NCBI GenBank assembly: GCA_934569195.1
Contig: CAKTKB010000019.1
Coordinates: forward strand, 1 to 17,742
Direction of reading: 5' to 3'
Length of the DNA: 17,742 bases
From: an uncultured Oscillospiraceae bacterium
GTDB lineage: Bacteria; Bacillota; Clostridia; Oscillospirales; Oscillospiraceae
Numbering within the stretch: position 1 is the stretch's first letter; the number at the start of each line of letters is the position of its first letter. Both the position numbers and the translations under genes were made by a program. Under the pieces are notes generated by a model. It did not search any database and had not been told where the DNA came from. It worked only from the letters and a program-made list of their open reading frames with translations. Shown here piece after piece: positions 14,485 to 17,742 of the stretch.

Positions 14485-14899
14485 CGCTCTCAAGCTCCTT
14501 TGCCATTTCCTTTAAGCTCTGACTGAGCGCGTCTTCCCTCACCGTGTCGGCAGGGCTGCCGCCGATCATCGTCCACTTGTCGATCAGCGTCCCAATGGCC
14601 GTGGTGATCTGGCTGGGTGTGGCCTGGGCCAGCTTATCCTGGTCGTTCAGGGCCACCAGCCCCTTCTGGATGATCTGACACACCAAATCCTTCTGGCTCT
14701 CCATATAGGCCAAGATGTCCGCCGTATTCTGCTCTTTTTTCTCCGCGGCTTTTTGCTTAAAATCGCCGCTTGCCTCAACGATCCGTTTGACGGTAGACGC
14801 ATTCACGCCGTTTTCCCTGGCCGTGGCGCGATAACTGCCGCTCTCCAGATAGTCCGCCAGTATTTTCTTTTTCTGCCGGTCTGTCAGCCTCGCAGCCAT
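14477..14899 (-). CDS. terS: terminase small subunit
   Basis: ATG at 14899 (M-A-A-R-L-T-D-R-Q-K-K-K) is chosen because GGGAG lies eight bases upstream; the in-frame GTG at 14908 overlaps that site. The 140-residue protein has an N-terminal helix-turn-helix (about 20-42: ESGSYRATARENGVNASTVK) of the kind that binds the packaging site. Next come a helical oligomerisation region (DFKQKAAEKKEQNTADILAY) and an acidic C terminus (KEMAKELESDD) that would contact the large subunit. The start is two bases after the stop of the HNH gene, whose last codons contain its ribosome binding site. Confidence 0.85.
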   Translation of the reverse strand: MAARLTDRQKKKILADYLESGSYRATARENGVNASTVKRIVEASGDFKQKAAEKKEQNTADILAYMESQKDLVCQIIQKGLVALNDQDKLAQATPSQITTAIGTLIDKWTMIGGSPADTVREDALSQSLKEMAKELESDD

Positions 14900-14901
14900 T
14901 G

Positions 14902-15402
14902 TCACCACTCCCGTTTTATCATTTCATCCTCAAACCACCATCTATACCCTCGCCCTATTCCCCCATCTTTTTGACACCATCTATATATTGTTTTTGAATC
15001 AATCTTATTTTTTCGCGCCGCATCCGCTATAGTTGCGTATCGCTTTTTTTCATTATTCTCTAACGACACCCTTACTACTGCGCGGCCCTTACTCCCATAT
15101 GCGTTGTTATATGCCTTTGTGCACCATTCCAGATTTTCTGCTCGATTATCCATTTTGTTTTCATTCTTATGATTTACGACTGGACATAAGTTAGGGTTTG
15201 GAATAAATGCTTCAGCCACAAGCCGATGCACCTTGGGATACATATCTTCCCCATTTTTTGTAATATGAATTTGAAGATACCCATTTTTATCTTTTACAAG
15301 TTTTCTTTCCCTGTTTGTTTTAACGCTCCAAACTCTTCCGGTATTTGAAACCTTGTATTTTCCTTCTAATCCACAAATTTCTTTCCAAATTTCATTTTTC
15401 AT
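14902..15402 (-). CDS. HNH homing endonuclease with NUMOD4 domain
   Basis: The start is ATG at 15402 (M-K-N-E-I-W-K-E-I). The 166-residue protein has a NUMOD4 DNA-binding segment at 3-48 (EIWKEICGLEGKYKVSNTGR). An HNH_3 core lies at about 57-95, with VHRLVAEAF, VVNHKNENKMDN and NLEWCT (His59, Asn77-His78, Asn90 as likely active or structural residues). A NUMOD1-like helix-turn-helix region follows at about 107-155 (YATIADAARKNKIDSKTIYR). Such free-standing enzymes cut DNA lacking them and spread between phage genomes. It is clearly more AT-rich than its neighbours, which marks recent arrival. It lies just upstream of TerS, a favoured site for HNH genes. The leader hides its ribosome binding site in a hairpin. 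I see no intron features. Confidence 0.93.
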   Translation of the reverse strand: MKNEIWKEICGLEGKYKVSNTGRVWSVKTNRERKLVKDKNGYLQIHITKNGEDMYPKVHRLVAEAFIPNPNLCPVVNHKNENKMDNRAENLEWCTKAYNNAYGSKGRAVVRVSLENNEKKRYATIADAARKNKIDSKTIYRWCQKDGGIGRGYRWWFEDEMIKREW

Positions 15403-15454
15403 GATTCGCAATCTCCTTTCTATAAGGAGATGTGGCGGGAGCATACCCCGCCAT
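15392..15454 (-). CDS. possible 20-aa leader ORF in front of the HNH gene
   Basis: ATG at 15454 follows GAGGTG by six bases. The frame (M-A-G-Y-A-P-A-T-S-P-Y-R-K-E-I-A-N-H-E-K) runs through the hairpin that covers the HNH ribosome binding site and stops nine bases past the HNH start. Translating ribosomes would open that hairpin, so it could control HNH synthesis. It could also be the remains of the start of a gene interrupted when the HNH segment arrived. Confidence 0.4.
   Translation of the reverse strand: MAGYAPATSPYRKEIANHEK
15411..15431 (-). promoter_or_regulatory. hairpin sequestering the HNH ribosome binding site
   Basis: On the minus strand ATCTCCTT (15431-15424) is an exact complement of AAGGAGAT (15418-15411), with a five-base loop. 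The second arm is the Shine-Dalgarno sequence of the HNH gene. A stable 8-bp stem would block initiation unless opened by translation of the leader or by a different transcript start. Hidden ribosome binding sites are an established mode of control for phage homing endonucleases such as T4 I-TevI. Confidence 0.75.
15433..15453 (-). repeat. GC-rich stem-loop at the start of the HNH leader ORF
   Basis: TGGCGGG and CCCGCCA form a perfect 7-bp stem with a seven-base loop, one base upstream of the hairpin that hides the HNH ribosome binding site. The TG of the leader ORF start codon is part of the stem. There is no T-run directly after it in either direction, so it is not an intrinsic terminator. 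A translational or stability role is more likely. Confidence 0.55.
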
Positions 15455-15466
15455 GCGTGACACCTC

Positions 15467-15635
15467 GTTTTTTGCTGCCGGCCCCCGCCCCTGGCTCCAC
15501 TGCAGCAGATCTACCCAGCCCTAAAGGGCCTCAACAAAATATTCTTTACAAGCCGCCTTTTCCGCCGGACGAGCGGCACGCTCCCCGGCAACCGTGTTAT
15601 TTCTCGCCGCTCCATACACGGATCAAGCAACTTTG
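15467..15635. other. stretch without a recognisable gene
   Basis: Between the HNH leader and the tRNA-like gene no frame on either strand combines a start with a ribosome binding site. A short inverted repeat (GGCCC, loop, GGGCT around 15517-15530) and an AT-rich patch near 15531-15545 are the only structures I see. Neither is enough to call a promoter or terminator. Confidence 0.5.
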
Positions 15636-15717
15636 CGCAGACAGCGGGACTCGAACCCGCGGCCCTTACTCCCGGTCCAATTAAACCGGCGGCTCTTGCC
15701 ATCTGAGCTATGTCTGC
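15636..15717 (-). tRNA. tRNA-like gene with atypical anticodon arm; anticodon uncertain
   Basis: Read on the minus strand, a 7-bp acceptor stem GCAGACA/TGTCTGC, T8-A9, a D arm GCTC-loop-GAGC and a perfect T arm GCGGG-TTCGAGT-CCCGC leave no doubt about tRNA ancestry. The anticodon stem CCGGT/ACCGG encloses eight bases (TTAATTGG) instead of seven. Two bases rather than one precede the stem, and the variable region is 11 bases (GAGTAAGGGCC), giving 81 nt plus discriminator. With a 7-base reading the anticodon would be AAT (Ile); a four-base AATT followed by G37 is also conceivable. CCA is not encoded. It may be a degenerate phage tRNA or one with unusual decoding. Confidence 0.7.
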
Positions 15718-15765
15718 GTATGACCCGGAGCGCGGAAGGAATGCACCCCGGGCGTAGGAGGTTGT

Positions 15766-15846
15766 ATGGGCGGCATGGGCTACCGCCAGTTATATTGTCC
15801 CATGCTGGCCTCCGGAAAAATATGTGCAAACTTGTGTCATTTTTAA
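15766..15846 (+). CDS. possible 26-aa small ORF
   Basis: ATG at 15766 lies four bases after a perfect AGGAGG. The frame encodes 26 residues with three Cys (M-G-G-M-G-Y-R-Q-L-Y-C ... N-L-C-H-F) and ends in TAA. The spacing is short, no promoter is evident upstream on this strand, and the segment can also fold through CATGGG/CCCATG, so it may be chance. It lies just left of the divergent promoter region. Confidence 0.25.
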   Translation: MGGMGYRQLYCPMLASGKICANLCHF

Positions 15847-15870
15847 ATTTTTTCAAAAACCCCTTGACAA
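15842..15870 (-). promoter_or_regulatory. possible leftward promoter for the tRNA/HNH/late region
   Basis: On the minus strand TTGTCA (15870-15865) and TTTAAA (15847-15842) are spaced by 17 bases. The -35 hexamer is nearly the mirror of the rightward TTGACA at 15864-15869, so the two promoters would lie back to back and share one DNA segment. The -10 box is weak. Support comes from the need for some leftward promoter upstream of the tRNA and terminase genes. Confidence 0.35.
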
Positions 15871-15892
15871 TGGGTATTACCCATGGTATGCT
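15864..15892 (+). promoter_or_regulatory. consensus sigma-A promoter of the rightward cassette
   Basis: A perfect TTGACA (15864-15869), a 17-base spacer and TATGCT (15887-15892) stand 42 bases before the ATG of the 131-residue gene. This is the best promoter in the window. The spacer contains a perfect palindrome, so a bound protein would block RNA polymerase directly. Confidence 0.85.
15870..15884. promoter_or_regulatory. palindromic operator between -35 and -10
   Basis: ATGGGTA-T-TACCCAT is a perfect 7-1-7 inverted repeat that fills almost the whole promoter spacer. Its position is that of a classical repressor operator. The likely ligand is the ribbon-helix-helix-like protein encoded second in the same unit (autorepression), or the XRE protein at 16972-17280. 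It also touches the -35 of the possible leftward promoter. Confidence 0.75.
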
Positions 15893-15933
15893 GATGACAA
15901 CCAAAAACCGCATGAAATTACAGGAGGTTTCTT

Positions 15934-16329
15934 ATGGACACTTTGATGGACGCCTACGAAAAGAAATACGGTTCCGCCGAAAAGGGCTATCTCTATTGCC
16001 TAAACGGGGATCCCTCCGCTCTGGCCAAAGAGATCGAAGCCCTCCCTTCCGATCCTCTCCCCTTCGGCCTTGCCCTTGGAGTAAACGCTCCGGAGGATGA
16101 TCTCCATTTCGCTATCCTGCGGGAGATCCAGCGCCTTTACTTCCGCGCCATTTCCCGGGATCACGCTGTGGGCGTCTGCTGCGTCCTGGCCGATCTGGGT
16201 GAGCTCCGTCCCTTCCCTGGACTCCCGGACTTCTGCTTCAATTCCATCACCTTTATGCAGGCGTGGAACGAAGCGAACGACGATCAGCCCCCCATTCAGG
16301 TCAACGGCGCAGCATGGTTCTCGGTGTGA
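15934..16329 (+). CDS. hypothetical acidic protein of a counter-oriented cassette (131 aa)
   Basis: This gene runs against both the early and the late operon. It has a consensus promoter and a near-ideal ribosome binding site (AGGAGG, seven bases before ATG at 15934). The 131-residue product is clearly acidic (19 Asp/Glu against 9 Lys/Arg) and soluble, without signal peptide or membrane segment. Two halves can be seen: MDTLMDAYEKKYGSAEKGYL with a helix, and a central DLHFAILREIQRLYFRAISR helix followed by VGVCCVLADLG. The C terminus is PIQVNGAAWFSV. I recognise no family. Small acidic proteins encoded before a small DNA-binding protein, under an operator-covered promoter, are typical of anti-CRISPR/anti-defence or toxin-antitoxin cassettes. 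That is guilt by association, not sequence evidence. Confidence 0.85.
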   Translation: MDTLMDAYEKKYGSAEKGYLYCLNGDPSALAKEIEALPSDPLPFGLALGVNAPEDDLHFAILREIQRLYFRAISRDHAVGVCCVLADLGELRPFPGLPDFCFNSITFMQAWNEANDDQPPIQVNGAAWFSV

Positions 16330-16333
16330 GCCT

Positions 16334-16510
16334 ATGGAAAGTACGGCCCGCCGGGATTGGACCCGAAAAAACACTACAATGATCACCCTGAAGCTGAACA
16401 ACAATACAGACTCCGACCTTTTGGCCGCCCTGAATGGGAAGTCCAAACAAACCGAAATCAAACGCCTGCTCCGGCTGGCCATCGAAGCAGAAAGAAAGAG
16501 CGTACCCTGA
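16334..16510 (+). CDS. ribbon-helix-helix-like DNA-binding protein (about 58 aa)
   Basis: The gene begins four bases after the stop of the 131-residue gene and ends inside the terminator hairpin. The 58-residue product has a basic N terminus and then MITLKLNNNTDSDLLAALNG followed by KSKQTEIKRLLRLAIEAERK. The first is a beta strand with alternating residues and helix; the second is a turn and second helix. This strand-helix-helix order of about 42 residues is that of Arc/MetJ/CopG-type repressors. A start at the internal ATG 16379 would give just this core (43 aa); neither start has a strong ribosome binding site, so coupling to the upstream gene is likely. It is the natural candidate to bind the promoter palindrome at 15870-15884. 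Confidence 0.75.
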   Translation: MESTARRDWTRKNTTMITLKLNNNTDSDLLAALNGKSKQTEIKRLLRLAIEAERKSVP

Positions 16511-16526
16511 CCGGGTACGCTCTTTT
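16496..16526. terminator. bidirectional Rho-independent terminator
   Basis: AAGAGCGTACCC (16496-16507) pairs perfectly with GGGTACGCTCTT (16513-16524) over a five-base loop: a 12-bp stem flanked by T-runs in both directions. It contains the stop codon of the ribbon-helix-helix gene and ends one base before the stop of the leftward Cys-rich gene. It therefore separates two converging transcripts. Confidence 0.92.
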
Positions 16527-16527
16527 C

Positions 16528-16716
16528 TTATCTCTGCGTCAGGGGCGCGTCAAAGCCCCGCTTTTTTGCCTGCTTTAATGTCAGCCGGGAATAACACTTG
16601 TCCCCCTCCCTCACTCTGGCCAGCCCTGTGTCCAGCATGTAGTGGCAGGCCATGTCGATCTTAACCGAAGAAAACTGTTTGTAGTAGATGCAGCGTCGGC
16701 ACTGTTCGCGGTTCAT
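16528..16716 (-). CDS. small Cys-rich, probably zinc-binding phage protein (62 aa)
   Basis: The 62-residue protein opens M-N-R-E-Q-C-R-R-C-I-Y-Y, so C-x2-C at residues 6-9. It continues to DMACHYMLDTGLARVREGDKC, placing further likely ligands at Cys24, His25 and Cys41. The C-x2-C then A-C-H-Y-M-L-D-T-G pattern recurs in small proteins of Clostridia phages and suggests a single zinc knuckle, with an unknown partner. It is the last gene of the leftward early operon, and the bidirectional terminator follows at once. The start at 16716 has GGGAGA eight bases upstream. The basic C terminus (LKQAKKRGFDAPLTQR) could contact nucleic acid. Confidence 0.75.
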   Translation of the reverse strand: MNREQCRRCIYYKQFSSVKIDMACHYMLDTGLARVREGDKCYSRLTLKQAKKRGFDAPLTQR

Positions 16717-16721
16717 TCTCT

Positions 16722-17054
16722 CTATCTCCCTGTGTAGCGTTTTAATTCCGGGTAGCGCGTCTCAAAGGGGATCACCGTCATGTGGTGCTTGGCGATCTCC
16801 TGCAGCTCCCGGTCCATGTGCACCCGGTAGTAATCCTGCTCGTTGTCCCGGGTGATCGCCCCGGCGTACTCCCGCCGCACCTGCTGGGCCAGCTCCGTCA
16901 GCTCCATGATCCGCTGGTAGCCCAGCTCCAGCTTGTCATACCTGGCCAGTGCGATCTGCCAGCAGTCTATGTCATACTGCCGCGTGATCCGCTCCGCCGT
17001 GGCCATGGCCTCCTCCTGTATCCGGCGCTGCCGCTCCAAAAACCCGCTTGCCAT
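16722..17054 (-). CDS. hypothetical helical phage protein (about 110 aa)
   Basis: The frame is open from 17099, but ATG at 17054 (M-A-S-G-F-L-E-R-Q-R-R-I) is preferred because AAGGAG lies nine bases upstream. Even so it overlaps the end of the XRE gene by 83 bases. The product is almost entirely helical, with charged repeats such as RIQEEAMATAERITRQYDID, KLELGYQRIMELTELAQQVR and DYYRVHMDRELQEIAKHHMT, ending in ETRYPELKRYTGR. There is no membrane segment. I recognise no function. Its place in the early module, beside a repressor and a DUF3310 gene, suggests a DNA-metabolism or regulatory accessory role, but this is only context. Confidence 0.65.
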   Translation of the reverse strand: MASGFLERQRRIQEEAMATAERITRQYDIDCWQIALARYDKLELGYQRIMELTELAQQVRREYAGAITRDNEQDYYRVHMDRELQEIAKHHMTVIPFETRYPELKRYTGR

Positions 17055-17280
17055 CTCTCTCTTTGCTCCTTCCCAAAAGGTCATCGGTGGTGCAGCCAAA
17101 TATGTCCGCCAGCCTGCACAGCATCACCAGGGAGGGCAGGACCTCCCGCCTCTCCCAGCGCTGCACATTGGTCCGGCTCACCCCCAGCCGATAGGCCAGC
17201 AGGGGCTGGCTGATCTCCGCCGCCGTCCTGCGCCTTAGGATCTGGCCGCTCACCACCTTCTTCAGCTCTGCCTTAGTCAT
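16972..17280 (-). CDS. XRE-family transcriptional regulator (102 aa)
   Basis: Residues about 15-70 form an XRE/Cro-type helix-turn-helix: LRRRTAAEISQPLLAYRLGV, then SRTNVQRWERREVLPSLVML, then CRLADIFGCTTDDLLG. The recognition helix is about 34-43. Such proteins repress phage promoters; it could act on the operator at 15870-15884 or outside the window. The part after residue 80 (GAAAPDTGGGHGHGGADHAA) is low-complexity and read from DNA shared with the next gene, so it is probably a flexible tail of little function. The ATG at 17280 overlaps the DUF3310 stop by eight bases and lacks a strong ribosome binding site, pointing to coupled translation. Confidence 0.85.
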   Translation of the reverse strand: MTKAELKKVVSGQILRRRTAAEISQPLLAYRLGVSRTNVQRWERREVLPSLVMLCRLADIFGCTTDDLLGRSKERDGKRVFGAAAPDTGGGHGHGGADHAAV

Positions 17281-17518
17281 ACGGCTCTTTCTGGGGGGAC
17301 AGCTCCCGGTATTTCTGCATGTACCAGTCGCTCTTAGCCAGGTCCTGCGCCCCGTTCTTGTCCGCCGCCCGGTAGCGGTACTTCCAGGCGTTCAGCAGGC
17401 AAAAGGTCCGCACCGCATTTGCCCCGAATACCAGCTCCATCTCCTCCAGACACTCCATACCGCCCTCCCGGCAGTAGTGCTTGGGGTGGTTGATAGGATC
17501 ATATTCCTTCTTTTCCAT
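17273..17518 (-). CDS. DUF3310 family protein (81 aa)
   Basis: The start is ATG at 17518 (M-E-K-K-E-Y-D-P-I-N-H-P-K-H-Y), eight bases after GGAGGTG. The opening D-P-I-N-H-P-K-H-Y and the later FCLLNAWKYRYRAADKNGAQ with DLAKSDWYMQKY are the signature of DUF3310. These small proteins are common in phage early regions and sometimes labelled nucleotide-kinase-like; their biochemical role is not established. The usual domain is complete here. It overlaps the zinc-ribbon gene upstream by 20 bases and the XRE gene downstream by 8. Confidence 0.92.
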   Translation of the reverse strand: MEKKEYDPINHPKHYCREGGMECLEEMELVFGANAVRTFCLLNAWKYRYRAADKNGAQDLAKSDWYMQKYRELSPQKEPYD

Positions 17519-17742
17519 GGTCAGCACCTCCGTCCATCTTTGCCCCGCAGTTGGGGCAGTAACCAAAATGGTTGATTACCTGTGCGTAGTATTCCTTGCC
17601 GCAATTCGAGCATTTCGCAAAGCCCTGCCTCCAATTACCTTTCTCGTCAAAACACGGCTCGAAGCACCCATGCACCACCGGGGCTACGTCGGCGGCGGGC
17701 ATGGCCTCAATATACTGCGACGGCTCAAGTCCTTTTGCCCAC
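17499..17742 (-). CDS. zinc-ribbon phage protein, 5' end beyond the window
   Basis: The frame is open to the right edge. Residues just before the first internal ATG (GLEPSQYIEA) continue smoothly into MPAADVAPVVHG, a combination typical of the body of small phage zinc-ribbon proteins, so I treat the gene as partial rather than starting at 17702. The visible 80 codons hold two Cys pairs, C-S-N-C-G and C-P-N-C-G, separated by about 18 residues (KEYYAQVINHFGY between), which form a treble-clef or rubredoxin-like zinc site. The C terminus is MDGGADHGKEGI. The function is unknown. Confidence 0.8.
   Translation of the reverse strand, partial: WAKGLEPSQYIEAMPAADVAPVVHGCFEPCFDEKGNWRQGFAKCSNCGKEYYAQVINHFGYCPNCGAKMDGGADHGKEGI

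Noticed and set aside
15433..15453. Stem-loop as a terminator
   Set aside because: The T-run (15468-15473) starts 14 bases after the stem in the plus direction and there is none in the minus direction, so it does not fit an intrinsic terminator.
15511..15702. Minus-strand frame of 63 codons between the tRNA-like gene and the HNH leader
   Set aside because: Its first half is the tRNA itself, the internal ATG at 15615 has no ribosome binding site, and the product is Arg-rich without recognisable features.
15637..15717. tRNA gene as a prophage attachment site
   Set aside because: The tRNA-like gene lies inside the phage gene order, between early and late modules, and no integrase gene is near, so it does not mark a genome end.
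16000..16482. Minus-strand frame of 160 codons opposite the rightward cassette
   Set aside because: The plus strand has a consensus promoter, ideal ribosome binding site and terminator, whereas this frame has none of them.

Overview
This window is the packaging, head and tail half of a tailed (siphovirus-type) phage or prophage of a Gram-positive Firmicute. Strong AGGAGG-type ribosome binding sites, moderately GC-rich coding sequence and the A118-like gene order point to a gut Clostridia/Oscillospiraceae-type host. This is inferred from style and gene families, not from a marker gene. Nothing in the window shows whether it is an integrated prophage or a free phage genome.

Almost everything is transcribed leftwards (minus strand). 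From right to left: (1) 16528-17742, the end of an early/regulatory operon: a zinc-ribbon protein cut by the window edge, a DUF3310 protein, an XRE-type repressor, an unrecognised helical protein and a small Cys-rich protein. (2) 15864-16526, a rightward two-gene cassette with its own consensus promoter, a perfect 7-1-7 palindrome between the -35 and -10 boxes, an unknown acidic protein, a ribbon-helix-helix-like protein and a strong terminator. (3) 15392-15850, a non-protein stretch with a tRNA-like gene of odd anticodon arm and a structured leader in front of an HNH homing endonuclease. (4) 14902-1, the late operon: HNH endonuclease, TerS, a small interposed protein, TerL, portal, a HExxH metallopeptidase, a 29-residue ORF, a minor capsid protein with a C-terminal nuclease-like toxin domain, a GP20-type scaffold, the major capsid protein, four head-tail connection proteins, the major tail protein, tail chaperone, Gp15, tape measure, a distal-tail-like protein, a baseplate/hub-like protein, a 49-residue protein and the start of one more gene.

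The structural order (portal, minor capsid, scaffold, capsid, connector, Minor_capsid_1/2/3-like, major tail, chaperone, Gp15, tape measure) is that of Listeria A118-like phages. Most junctions are overlaps of 1-22 bases, so translation is heavily coupled. A GC-rich terminator sits between the major tail gene and the tail chaperone gene and probably sets a step-down in expression.

The most unusual items are: the rightward cassette, whose layout resembles an anti-defence (acr-aca-like) operon; the minor capsid protein fused to a CdiA-CT/PD-(D/E)xK-like nuclease with no visible immunity gene; a promoter-plus-terminator unit on the opposite strand (about 9197-9298) that looks like a small RNA inside the late operon; the homing endonuclease leader, whose hairpin hides the Shine-Dalgarno sequence; and the tRNA-like gene with an 8-base anticodon loop.
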